From NCBI RefSeq assembly GCF_003131205.1, contig NZ_QFFY01000003.1:310001-374000 (forward strand): a DNA stretch of 64,000 nucleotides, in the 5' to 3' direction. Position numbers and translations under genes: made by a program. Below, in pieces: positions 39,685 through 48,267 of the stretch. Source of the DNA: Occallatibacter savannae. GTDB taxonomy: Bacteria > Acidobacteriota > Terriglobia > Terriglobales > Acidobacteriaceae. A model generated the notes under the pieces. The model did not search any database. It was given only the letters and a program-made list of their open reading frames with translations, and had not been told where the DNA came from. Positions within the stretch are counted from its first letter, which is position 1. Every line of letters starts with the position of its first letter.

Positions 39685-42079
39685 TCAAGCTGGAGAAGTC
39701 CAGACAGATATCGAGGGTGCTGAACCCGAGAGGGTCATCGTCTTTGAAACCGTTGGCTCCATCACAGATTTTTTGAATGCTGTTCGTCGCATTGAGGGAA
39801 TGGAGTGGCTTGCGGAGCTTGACGAGGAGATGGCAGCAGACCAGGATTTTTATCTGCCAGCTAATCGAACCGATCCTGTCTCCGGAAGGATCTACCTCGT
39901 AATGACGAATCAAGCCGCGCTCGCGGAAATGCTTCGTCTATGGCACGCCTACCAGACAAATCCGAATCAGCCCTTCCCAAGAGGCTTCAATAAGTTCCGC
40001 GATCTCTTTCGTCAACTGCGCGCTCTCAGGCTTTGGGGGTCTGAAGACCGCATTCGCGATACAGGCCTACTCGAGAATTGGCGATTTGATATCGAAAACG
40101 GCAGGGAAACGGTGTCGTTCGAGGCGGAACTCTGGTTTCGACATGGTGGCACCGCAAGGGAACGTGCAGAACTTCAGGTACAAAATGCAGTGCGTGCTGC
40201 CGGCGGCAACGTCGTACAATCTGCGATCTATCCTCAGATTGCGTACCACGGAGTCATGGGTTCTCTGCCGAGCGCGGCAGCCGAAGCAATTCTAAACAAT
40301 CCTGGGATTCGCCTGCTGCAATTAGACGAGATCATGTTTCTCCGTCCAGCTGGGCAATCTATTGCCGTCCCATCTGATATTCCACCGCTCGACTTCGATG
40401 GCCCAGTCGGAGAAGAGCAAGTTCCTGAGGGCCCACCCGTAGTGGGTATTCTCGACGGTTTGCCGCTCGCAAATCATCGGTTGTTAACTGGAAGACTCAT
40501 TATCGACGACCCGTTGAATTGGGAAGTGGATTATCGAGCAGCTGAACGATCGCATGGTACGCAGATGGCCTCTCTCATTGTCCGGGGGGATCTCTCTGCA
40601 GGGGAGGCTGCCCTCACCCGTCCTGTTTACATTCGACCAATTATGAAGCCGGATCCCCGCGACTTTCGCCAAGTACGGGTCGAAGCTATGCCGTCAAATC
40701 AGTTAGCCATTGACCTTTTGCACCTGGCGGTTCGCCGCATCTACGAGGACAACGAGGGTAACCCTGGCGTTGCGCCTTCGGTTCGGGTGTTGAATCTCTC
40801 CATTGGCGACCCCAACCGGCCGCTTGACGGTCCAATGAGCCCGTTCGGACGCATGCTTGATTGGCTCTCATGGAGATATCAAGTCCTCTTCTTGGTCAGC
40901 ACTGGCAACGACCATTCCAATCTCGAGTTGGACGTTCGACAAGCGGACGTGCAGACGCTTTCTGAAGCCGAACTGTATACCGCTGTATCGCGGTCTATTC
41001 ACTCGAATGCGCATCTGCGTCGCATTCTGTCCCCCTCTGAAGCAATTAACGCAATCACTGTCGGTGGCCTACATGGGGATGATTCCGGTGCGCCCACGCC
41101 ACCTGCGTTGATTAATCCGTATCCGGATACCGGCTTTCCAAGCCCCATCAATCGAGTTGGTCTAGGTTTCAAGCGCGGAATGAAGCCAGATGTTCTGTTT
41201 GAAGGCGGTGTGCAGTTGTATCGACTTTCAATGAATCTGACGCAACCGAACGGCATTCTCGAACCCGCGCAAACTCCCCGGACAGGACCTGGCCAGTTGG
41301 TCGCCGTTCCTGGACACGTGGCAGGTGATTTGCGCGGAACTCGATACACGTGCGGCACGAGCAATGCGACTGCGCTAGGCAGTCGCTCTGCTGCTCTCAT
41401 TCTGGACATGCTGGAGAACTTGCCAACCGAGTGGAATGCTGCATCGCTAGCGGTTCTGGCAAAAGTGCTGCTCGTGCATGGTTCGGCTTGGACCGATGCC
41501 GCAGATGCACTCCGACAATCGTTGGAACTTGGCAGGTACTATCGCGACCATGTGTCACGGTACCTTGGGTACGGGGCCGTTCAGCTAGATCGAGTTTTGG
41601 GGTGTAATGAGCATCGCGTAACTGTGATCTCAGCGTCAGAGATCGGCAACGAAGAAGGACACGTTTACGAATTACCGCTGCCGCCGAGTCTTTCAGGTGT
41701 TGTAGGCGCGCGGCGCCTTACAGTATCGTTGGCTTGGCTGACACCAATCAATCCACAGCATCGCGACTACCGACGCGCAGGACTCTGGATATCGACGCCC
41801 GAGAGTCCATTACAAACAACACGCATGTACGCTGACTGGCAAACAGTCCAGCGAGGCACAATGCAGCACGAGGTATTTGAGGGTGACAACGCAGTAGCCT
41901 ACATCGACGGTGAGATGCTTCGGGTAAAGGTAAATTGTCGTGCGGATGCTGGCAGTCTTATCGAACGAGTCCCATACGCACTCGCAGTAACCCTTGAAGC
42001 AGCAGAGGACCTCCGCATACCTATCTACGAAGAAGTTGCCGAACGAGTCAGGCTGCAAGCGGAAGTGCGCACGACTTGA
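39530..42079 (+). CDS. ietS: IetS-like subtilisin-family serine protease
   Basis: 849 residues from ATG 39530 (MATLPILVFPTHEVAARARKGSG); AGGAG lies 11 bp upstream. A long N-terminal region (1-300) is followed by an S8 peptidase domain with an intact triad: Asp309 (GILDG), His342 (RSHGTQMAS) and Ser611 (CGTSNATA). The C-terminal part is unassigned. In the family model, this protease is harmful or defensive when not restrained by IetA. GC and codon use are lower than in the flanking core genes, consistent with transfer. It follows ietA with a large overlap, so both should be on one transcript. Confidence 0.85.
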   Translation: MATLPILVFPTHEVAARARKGSGAPKIHLPTPERQRERLAPQIQRLERAFADQAGEVQTDIEGAEPERVIVFETVGSITDFLNAVRRIEGMEWLAELDEEMAADQDFYLPANRTDPVSGRIYLVMTNQAALAEMLRLWHAYQTNPNQPFPRGFNKFRDLFRQLRALRLWGSEDRIRDTGLLENWRFDIENGRETVSFEAELWFRHGGTARERAELQVQNAVRAAGGNVVQSAIYPQIAYHGVMGSLPSAAAEAILNNPGIRLLQLDEIMFLRPAGQSIAVPSDIPPLDFDGPVGEEQVPEGPPVVGILDGLPLANHRLLTGRLIIDDPLNWEVDYRAAERSHGTQMASLIVRGDLSAGEAALTRPVYIRPIMKPDPRDFRQVRVEAMPSNQLAIDLLHLAVRRIYEDNEGNPGVAPSVRVLNLSIGDPNRPLDGPMSPFGRMLDWLSWRYQVLFLVSTGNDHSNLELDVRQADVQTLSEAELYTAVSRSIHSNAHLRRILSPSEAINAITVGGLHGDDSGAPTPPALINPYPDTGFPSPINRVGLGFKRGMKPDVLFEGGVQLYRLSMNLTQPNGILEPAQTPRTGPGQLVAVPGHVAGDLRGTRYTCGTSNATALGSRSAALILDMLENLPTEWNAASLAVLAKVLLVHGSAWTDAADALRQSLELGRYYRDHVSRYLGYGAVQLDRVLGCNEHRVTVISASEIGNEEGHVYELPLPPSLSGVVGARRLTVSLAWLTPINPQHRDYRRAGLWISTPESPLQTTRMYADWQTVQRGTMQHEVFEGDNAVAYIDGEMLRVKVNCRADAGSLIERVPYALAVTLEAAEDLRIPIYEEVAERVRLQAEVRTT

Positions 42080-42133
42080 TTCGAAATCTTCCAGCCCACC
42101 TGGAGATCTACGAAATCCCTCTTCCGAACTGTG

Positions 42134-42424
42134 CTAGATGATGCTCAGAGCTGCGGAAATCGCCCCGAACAGAGCGGCGAGTGCGCTCCATGTCGCGGCA
42201 CACTTATTTAACCGGGAGGACTCCCTCAGAGCGTCTCTGATGCTATATATGTCGATCTGAGCGCCCAAGATGTATTGAGCAGGAACATCGGCTATGGAGG
42301 CGATCAAAGGCTCCGCCATCTCGGGAGTCGGCCGGCTCGAAAGATCCCAAAACCACGACGCGACGAAGGCGCAAGTCGCGCTTGCGATGGAAACGAACAG
42401 TAATACGAGATGAAGATGAGTCAT
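42134..42424 (-). CDS. Small two-TM membrane protein
   Basis: 96 residues from ATG 42424 (AAAGGTAGAGGC upstream). Two hydrophobic helices, LHLVLLFVSIASATCAFVASWFW and ATWSALAALFGAISAALSII, flank a polar central region (DLSSRPTPEMAEPLIASIADVP...IYSIRDALRESSRLNK). The two-TM layout resembles small inner-membrane proteins often found with defence or mobile genes, but no family is recognised. It lies convergent to ietS. Confidence 0.6.
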   Translation of the reverse strand: MTHLHLVLLFVSIASATCAFVASWFWDLSSRPTPEMAEPLIASIADVPAQYILGAQIDIYSIRDALRESSRLNKCAATWSALAALFGAISAALSII

Positions 42425-42784
42425 GCCTCTACCTTTCGTGAGCGGCTTCGTTGTCCTTGATGCCCCAGTTGCCCTTGGTCCCACGCGCCAAATTGCCAAA
42501 TACTCTGTGAGCGCCTGACGCACAATGCTGTCACCACTATCCAATAGCCACGCTTCGTCGCCGCAAGACAAGAAGGAAAATTTGTCATTACCCTTCCTGA
42601 CAATACCCTATTCGCGCTCGATTCTCTCAGTGTTTGATTCTCATTTGAACCTGTCCTGGGTGAAAAGCCCTACACGATCCTTCAGGACGCCAAGATCCCT
42701 CCAACCTTCATGCTTACCGAAGCGTTATATTGAGCAAGAGTTTGCCGACTCGCCCGATCTCCCGGACGACTTTGTGTCAAGGGC
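42425..42784. other. Gap between the two-TM gene and the recombinase
   Basis: 360 bp with no convincing gene; small reading frames here have no ribosome-binding sites or recognisable sequence. As it flanks the recombinase 3' end it could contain one boundary of the element, but no direct repeat with the other side is obvious. Confidence 0.4.
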
Positions 42785-44464
42785 TTATATAACTGCCAAA
42801 TGTCTCCTCTGTTCCTCCCAGGTCAGCGGAATGTTCCCCATAAGCGATGCGAGCGATCTCGGCTCATTGAGCAACAGCTCGACAGACACAGGACCCAGGA
42901 ACGCCAACGGGAAAATCTTCTTGACGTAGCGAGGTGTGACGCCCTGCCTGCGGGCAAGCTCTGCCAGGCTTGCAAACTTACCCGAAAGGATCAATTCATA
43001 CCAGTCGCGCGCTCGAGCGAGGGCCTTCGGGACCGCCTCTCTGCTTTGCGAAGATTCGGGCCGAATGTTGCCGATCACTAGCTTCAAGGCGCTGCCTTGA
43101 GGCACGTGCCGAAACGGAGTGTCCATCGAGAAGACTGTTGGCTTGAAGGGGTGTTCAGCGGGTTGAGGACCTCGATCTTCAAGAACCTCGATCAGTGACT
43201 CGAGCTTTATAGCGAGCTCAATAGAGCCTTCGTGAACCACCACGCGATGGAGAAGGCTTCTGATAAAACCAGCCTTCTCCTTATGCGGCATACCACCCCA
43301 GCGTGCTGCTTTTAGCTTCGCAAGCTTGAGAAGCCGATCGTAATTTGGATGATCGACCTGGGGCCGCTGGACTGCGGCGAGCAGGTCTACCGGAGAACCG
43401 AGCAGCTGCGCGATCCTGTCCGATACCGCAGCTTCGAGAGCAGCTGAGGGAAGCCGCCCGAATGCACACGCCTTCTGTTTTCGACCACCAAGGACTGCTT
43501 GCGATGTGTAGTAGCAATAGCGACGTCCTTTTTTATGTGCGCTCGTCGGAATATACCGGACCCCAGACTCACTAAACAGGAGTCCCTGCAGCATGCTTCC
43601 ACTCGTCGCCCGAGGACTTTTACGACTCCCCTGACAATTTTCGTCGAGAAGCTTTTGCACATCATCCCATAGAGACCGGTCGAGGATGGCCTGGTGTTCA
43701 CCTGGATATGCCGAGCCGTTGTGTTTGATCTCCCCGACGTACAGGTGATTGCGCAACAGCTTGTACAGCGCTCCGCGCGAATAGAGCTTCGCGCCCGATT
43801 TCTTTCCGTTCTCGATCCGAATCTTGGTCCGTATTCCACTCTTGCAAAGCTCTTCCAGCAAGGCAGGCACGGTCTTGACTTTCAAATACAGTCGGAAGAT
43901 CTCGCGGACTCGTTCGGCCTCTGATGGATTGATGTAGATTCTGCGTTCGCGCAGGTCGTAGCCCAGCGGTACTCGCCCTCCCATCCACATACCCTTAGCC
44001 TTCGAGGCAGCGATCTTGTCGCGAATGCGCTCACCCGTTACTTCCCGCTCGAATTGTGCAAATGACAAGAGCACATTGAGTGTGAGCCGGCCCATCGATG
44101 TAGTTGTGTTGAACTGCTGCGTGACCGAAACGAAGTTCACGCCCTTCGAATCGAACTGCTCGATGATCTTGGCGAAATCCGCCAGGCATCGGGTGAGTCG
44201 ATCGACCTTATAGACGACGACGGTATTGACTTTGCCCTCGGCGATATCGGCCATCAACTTCTTGAGCGCTGGCCGTTCTATATTTCCGCCGGAGAATCCG
44301 CCGTCGTCGTATTTGGTGGGGATCAGCGTCCAGCCTTCATGCTTCTGCGACTGAATAAACGACTCGCAAGCCTCGCGCTGCGCATCGAGCGAGTTGAAGG
44401 ATTGATCGAGGCCCTCTTCTGAAGACTTCCGAGTGTAGACGGCACATCGAATACGAGCGTTCAT
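42785..44464 (-). CDS. Large serine recombinase
   Basis: 559 residues. The resolvase catalytic domain is complete: CAVYTRKSSEEGLDQSFNSLDAQREACE with catalytic Ser14, VVVYKVDRLTRCLADFAKII, and LLSFAQFEREVTGERIRDKIAASK. A recombinase domain (about 170-260) and a zinc-ribbon-like/coiled-coil region follow, as in large serine integrases that move phages and ICEs. A C-terminal extension (about 480-559) carries a helix-turn-helix (SLAELARRQGVTPRYVKKIF). It starts within the last codons of the DUF2924 gene (4-bp overlap), a pairing often seen with this recombinase type. Confidence 0.93.
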   Translation of the reverse strand: MNARIRCAVYTRKSSEEGLDQSFNSLDAQREACESFIQSQKHEGWTLIPTKYDDGGFSGGNIERPALKKLMADIAEGKVNTVVVYKVDRLTRCLADFAKIIEQFDSKGVNFVSVTQQFNTTTSMGRLTLNVLLSFAQFEREVTGERIRDKIAASKAKGMWMGGRVPLGYDLRERRIYINPSEAERVREIFRLYLKVKTVPALLEELCKSGIRTKIRIENGKKSGAKLYSRGALYKLLRNHLYVGEIKHNGSAYPGEHQAILDRSLWDDVQKLLDENCQGSRKSPRATSGSMLQGLLFSESGVRYIPTSAHKKGRRYCYYTSQAVLGGRKQKACAFGRLPSAALEAAVSDRIAQLLGSPVDLLAAVQRPQVDHPNYDRLLKLAKLKAARWGGMPHKEKAGFIRSLLHRVVVHEGSIELAIKLESLIEVLEDRGPQPAEHPFKPTVFSMDTPFRHVPQGSALKLVIGNIRPESSQSREAVPKALARARDWYELILSGKFASLAELARRQGVTPRYVKKIFPLAFLGPVSVELLLNEPRSLASLMGNIPLTWEEQRRHLAVI

Positions 44465-44889
44465 GCCGCTTCCCTGCTCTTCTGTTTCAGCCCAAAGAAG
44501 GCCGGACCCGACCGTCGGGTGCCCGTGATGGCACGCGCAATCTCGGACAGACTGCGGTACTTCTGCCCGTCATACATGTAGCCCTGCTCGACGGTGACGA
44601 CTTCGTAGACCTTGCCTTGCCACTGGCGCACCATCCGAGTTCCAGGCCGCAAGCCGCGTTGCTTTCGGGCCTGCTTGCCGCTGGTGAAAGCTTCGAGACG
44701 TCGCAAGGTCGATGGTTTCAAACCGCCGAAGGCTTTCTCCTGGAGACGGTAGGCAATGATCGGGATCAGCAGTTCCCGGCGAAGTTTAGGATGCGGTGGC
44801 TTGTCGAAAACATCTTGCCAGAGCGCACGTAATCGCTCGGTTTCTAGGCTCGGTAGCTCAGTCAATTGGGCTTCAAGATTTGCTTTCAA
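44461..44889 (-). CDS. DUF2924 protein (recombinase partner)
   Basis: 142 residues from an apparent TTG start (MKANLEAQLTELPSL). Conserved DUF2924 features: LRALWQDVFDKPPHPKLRRELLIPIIAYRLQEKAFGGL, GTRMVRQWQGKVYEVVTVEQGYMYDGQKYRSLSEIARAITGTRRSGPAFFGL. DUF2924 proteins are regularly encoded next to large serine recombinases and may be accessory factors in excision or DNA binding. The GPAFFGL end resembles a DNA-contact module found in phage proteins. It overlaps the recombinase by 4 bp. Confidence 0.88.
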   Translation of the reverse strand: MKANLEAQLTELPSLETERLRALWQDVFDKPPHPKLRRELLIPIIAYRLQEKAFGGLKPSTLRRLEAFTSGKQARKQRGLRPGTRMVRQWQGKVYEVVTVEQGYMYDGQKYRSLSEIARAITGTRRSGPAFFGLKQKSREAA

Positions 44890-45009
44890 ATTGCCCCGAA
44901 TCGCCGCGAAATCTCTGGCGGTAGTCCATTTCCGCTCTGGTAGGGCAAAGAGTCAAGCGAACTCTCTGCCCATTCGGACGATTTGAGAGCCTAAAGCCTG
45001 AGGCTCCAG

Positions 45010-46452
45010 TTACCCCCTGCCCAGGTTTGCCCAGGTAACGAAATCATTGATCTGAGCCGTGAGGATGTGCAGGGCCTGCGAGGTGCTGTCGACTGCATCA
45101 TCGTGCTTCGTACCCGGAAAGCCAGTGATTTCTCGTACGTATTCGTCCAGCCAGGGTGCCTGCGACGGGAGCAGAACATTTCCCTTCTCAAACTGGATTG
45201 ACTGAGCCGCGAAGCGCATCCGTTTGTCGCTGCCCGGCTCGGCTTTATAGGACTCGACACCGTATACGAATTCCCTTTGCAATTCCTGGATCAGGGCAGT
45301 TCCGGATGCCTTGTCCTCGATCAAGACTTTATGTGGTTGGTGCTTTTGGTAGGCTTCGATCACGGCGCGCTTCAGTTCCGGGAATTCCACGCGTTTGCGA
45401 TAGACATCCAGCACATAGAACTTCTCTTCATACAATCCCCAAGTCGTTCCAACACTGAAATCGTTCATCTCGCTAGTTTTGCTTGCTGTATCCCAGCTCT
45501 GCAGCAGGTAGGTGAATGAAGTCGGAAGCTGGGACGGCTCATAGAACGTCAGCCAGTCTCGTTTGATCATTCCTCCGGCGAGCGGCATCGGTTCCTGCTG
45601 GTACTGGCTCTCAAATTTGTACTCGCCCAGGTTTGCGCGAATGCTCTCATACACCTGAACGGAATCGCGCTCTGGATGGATGGATTCCCCAGCTTTGCGG
45701 GAGAATACTCGCGGGCCGAAAACGGTTTCGTAAGGGTAAGTTTCGTCTACGGTGGCAATTGCTGGCATTGAGAAGTGCTTCCAAGGCTCTCGATCCAGCA
45801 CTTCACCGATCAGATCTCCCTGGTGCAGCCGTTGCATCACGATAATGATCCGCCCGTATTCCTTACTATTCAGTCGGCTGAACAGCGTGTTGAAGTACCA
45901 TTCATTTGCGGCGTTACGACGCACTTCCGAAAGAGCATCGTCCGGCTTCATGATGTCATCCAGGATGATGATGTCCGCTCCTCTTCCGGTCAGCGCTCCA
46001 CCGACGGACGTAGCCAAGCGGCAGCCTTTTGCAGTTGTCATGAAGTCATTCACCGCCAGCCGATCCGGCGCCAGAACTGTGTTCGGAAAGAGCTGCCGGT
46101 AAAAAGCGGATTGCATCAGAGCTCGACAGTCTCGGGCGTGCTTGTCGGCCAGATCCTGGCCGTAACTGGCGCAGATGATCTGGGCAGATGGGTCGTGCCC
46201 CAGGATCCAGGCGGGCAGGGCCACACTGGTTGCGTGAGATTTCAGAGTGCGCGGAGGCAAATTGACGATCAAACGTTTCGTACGTCCCAGGCGGCAGTCC
46301 TCGAGAATAGAGCACATGAGATCGATGTAATCACCTGGGATGAACTCTGACTGAGGGTTCAGCTCGTAAAAGCTCCGTTCGACGAAGCTCGCGAAGTCAC
46401 TGCGCAGTATGGATTGGTACTCGTAGAAAGACACTGATTGAAGGACGCTCAT
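45010..46452 (-). CDS. Phage terminase large subunit
   Basis: 480 residues. The ATPase half has LPPRTLKSHATSVALPAWILGHDP (Walker A-like, with Lys), IICASYGQDLADKHARDC, and ADIIILDDIMKPDDAL (Walker B). The nuclease half has the RNase-H-like acidic residues in LQSWDTASKTSEMNDFS, VLIEDKASGTALIQEL and TKHDDAVDS. The protein therefore looks intact for ATP-driven packaging and DNA cutting. There are no capsid, portal or protease genes nearby. Its start overlaps the DUF5681 stop by 4 bp. Confidence 0.92.
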   Translation of the reverse strand: MSVLQSVSFYEYQSILRSDFASFVERSFYELNPQSEFIPGDYIDLMCSILEDCRLGRTKRLIVNLPPRTLKSHATSVALPAWILGHDPSAQIICASYGQDLADKHARDCRALMQSAFYRQLFPNTVLAPDRLAVNDFMTTAKGCRLATSVGGALTGRGADIIILDDIMKPDDALSEVRRNAANEWYFNTLFSRLNSKEYGRIIIVMQRLHQGDLIGEVLDREPWKHFSMPAIATVDETYPYETVFGPRVFSRKAGESIHPERDSVQVYESIRANLGEYKFESQYQQEPMPLAGGMIKRDWLTFYEPSQLPTSFTYLLQSWDTASKTSEMNDFSVGTTWGLYEEKFYVLDVYRKRVEFPELKRAVIEAYQKHQPHKVLIEDKASGTALIQELQREFVYGVESYKAEPGSDKRMRFAAQSIQFEKGNVLLPSQAPWLDEYVREITGFPGTKHDDAVDSTSQALHILTAQINDFVTWANLGRG

Positions 46453-46871
46453 TCTGAAATCTCTTTGGAGTTTGTTGTTGATTCGGATGTAGACAGGCCC
46501 CCGAGGCGCCTGCGGAGGGTGTGCAGGACGCGTTGATCTGCTTCCTGGAAGCTTGTTCCGGTAGAGCTTGCACCCTGTTCTTCTTCGGAGATCCTTATCA
46601 AGCTGAAGAGCTCTTTGGCGGCTCGGAGCTCTCCCTGCGCCGCCTTATTCCCGATCTGCATCACAGCGGCCTCGAGTTTGGTGATCATCCGTGGCCCTCC
46701 GGGCCCATTCACTCGAACTCGCTGCCTGCATTCGCGTTGAACAACGGACGAGAGATTTTTGGATCCTTTCGGACGACCCTTAGGGTTCCCGGAACGACCT
46801 CTCGTGAATTGAGTGGCCTGCGGGGGCTTCCCGTAGCCGACATCGTAGTTTTGGAAACCTTCGTTATGCAC
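46449..46871 (-). CDS. DUF5681 protein (terminase-associated, possible small subunit)
   Basis: 140 residues from GTG 46871, with AAGGAG 7 bp upstream and an 8-bp overlap with the methyltransferase stop. The N-terminal FTRGRSGNPKGRPKGSKNLSSVV is the DUF5681 basic motif. The rest is helical (LEAAVMQIGNKAAQGELRAAKELFSLI). Location directly before the large terminase and a DNA-binding-like motif suggest a small-terminase or DNA-recognition role; this is inference. Confidence 0.85.
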   Translation of the reverse strand: MHNEGFQNYDVGYGKPPQATQFTRGRSGNPKGRPKGSKNLSSVVQRECRQRVRVNGPGGPRMITKLEAAVMQIGNKAAQGELRAAKELFSLIRISEEEQGASSTGTSFQEADQRVLHTLRRRLGGLSTSESTTNSKEISE

Positions 46872-48210
46872 TGAGAAGCTCCTTCTGGGCTGCGATCTCA
46901 TCAAATGTCTTGCCCGTCGCGGCCTGAACAGCTCTCTCGCCGGTATGCTTTTGCCAGCGACGAATGGCCACATCCGTATACGAGGGATCGATCTCGATCC
47001 CGTAGCAAACTCGCCCAACCCGTTGGGCTGCCATCAGCGTGGTGCCGGAGCCTAAGAACGGATCAAGAATGATTTCGCCTCGGGCCGAACAGTCGAGAAT
47101 TGCATCGGCGACCATGGCGATCGGTTTCACAGTCGGGTGGAGCGCCAGCAGATTGCCCTCATCTCCCTGTTTCGACATCGTCTGCACGCCTGGGTACTGC
47201 CAGACATTTGTCCGGTTTCTGCCGAACCTCCCGAGTTGCACGTTGTTGCGGTGCGACTCCTTGCCCTTTCTAAAGACGAACACCATTTCATGCTGGGATC
47301 TGTAGAAACTGCCCATTCCGCCCGAATTCTTGACCCAGATACAGACGTTCAAAAGTTCGTCGAAGTTCTGACGGCCCGCGGCGATCAGATCAGCTGCGTG
47401 TCTCCAGTCCATGCAGACGAATGCGACCGACCCGTTCGCCGAGTAGTCCCGAATATGACGGAGGCTGCTGTTCAGAAAGGAAAGGAACTCAGCCTCACTC
47501 ATCTCACCTGAGGCCATTTGGAATTCTCGATGGTGGATCGAGCCTTTTCCGGTTGCGTGCCCATCGATGCGCACGTTAAAGGGAGGATCGGTGAACGTGA
47601 CCGCAGCACGCTTGTTGCCCAGGAGTTCTCGAAACGTACTTCCGACGAGCGCGTCGCCGCAGATCAGCCGATGCTTATTGAGCAGCCAGACGTCTCCGGG
47701 CGCAGTGACCGGATCTGATTCCAGGGTCGATTCCTGCGTATGGTCGGCGGGCCCGTCAGAATTTTGACTTCCTTGAACGAGCAGGTCAATTTCTGTCACC
47801 TCGAAGCCAGTAATCGTTACATCAAAAACCGAGCTGTCGATCGTCAATAGGTTCTGCAGCTCAATTGCCAGAATGTCTCGGTCCCAGCCTGCGTTTTCGG
47901 CCAGTTTGTTGTCGGCGATCACGTAGGCTCTGACCTGATCAGGGCTGAGGTGCTCCAGCCGTATAGCGGGGACATCCGCTACTCCGAGCAACTTCGCTGC
48001 CTCAACCCGTCCATGGCCTGCGACGATCTGATCGTCGCGATCAACTAAGACTGGATTCGTGAAGCCAAAAACTCGGATGCTCTCCGCAATCTGGCGGATC
48101 TGATGTTTGGTGTGGGTGCGAGCGTTGGTCGCGAAAGGCCTGAGACGGCTGGTTGGCAACGAAAGGAGATCGCGCCGCAGTGCGTCTGAAGTGAAATTCA
48201 AATGATTCAT
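46864..48210 (-). CDS. ParB-domain DNA methyltransferase (beta-class N6-adenine/N4-cytosine)
   Basis: 448 residues. Residues about 15-110 are a ParB/Srx-like nuclease fold (ATNARTHTKHQIRQIAESIRVFGFTNPVLVDRDDQIVAGHGRVEAAKLLG). The methyltransferase follows: TFTDPPFNVRIDG (motif IV, DPPF), then RSQHEMVFVFRKG, and DPFLGSGTTLMAAQRVGR (motif I, FxGxG). Motif IV before I places it in the beta class. Such ParB-MTase fusions are common in phages and mobile elements, where they probably protect element DNA. It heads the operon with DUF5681 and terminase. Confidence 0.92.
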   Translation of the reverse strand: MNHLNFTSDALRRDLLSLPTSRLRPFATNARTHTKHQIRQIAESIRVFGFTNPVLVDRDDQIVAGHGRVEAAKLLGVADVPAIRLEHLSPDQVRAYVIADNKLAENAGWDRDILAIELQNLLTIDSSVFDVTITGFEVTEIDLLVQGSQNSDGPADHTQESTLESDPVTAPGDVWLLNKHRLICGDALVGSTFRELLGNKRAAVTFTDPPFNVRIDGHATGKGSIHHREFQMASGEMSEAEFLSFLNSSLRHIRDYSANGSVAFVCMDWRHAADLIAAGRQNFDELLNVCIWVKNSGGMGSFYRSQHEMVFVFRKGKESHRNNVQLGRFGRNRTNVWQYPGVQTMSKQGDEGNLLALHPTVKPIAMVADAILDCSARGEIILDPFLGSGTTLMAAQRVGRVCYGIEIDPSYTDVAIRRWQKHTGERAVQAATGKTFDEIAAQKELLSA

Positions 48211-48267
48211 GGAGAGAGTGTGCCAGATTTCAGCTGCCTAATCTAGAAATATCAGAAAGGTGATTTT

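Noticed and set aside
42525-42929. 134-codon plus-strand open frame overlapping the recombinase end
   Set aside because: Overlaps a well-supported gene antisense; Ser/Pro/Leu-rich composition without a recognised domain.
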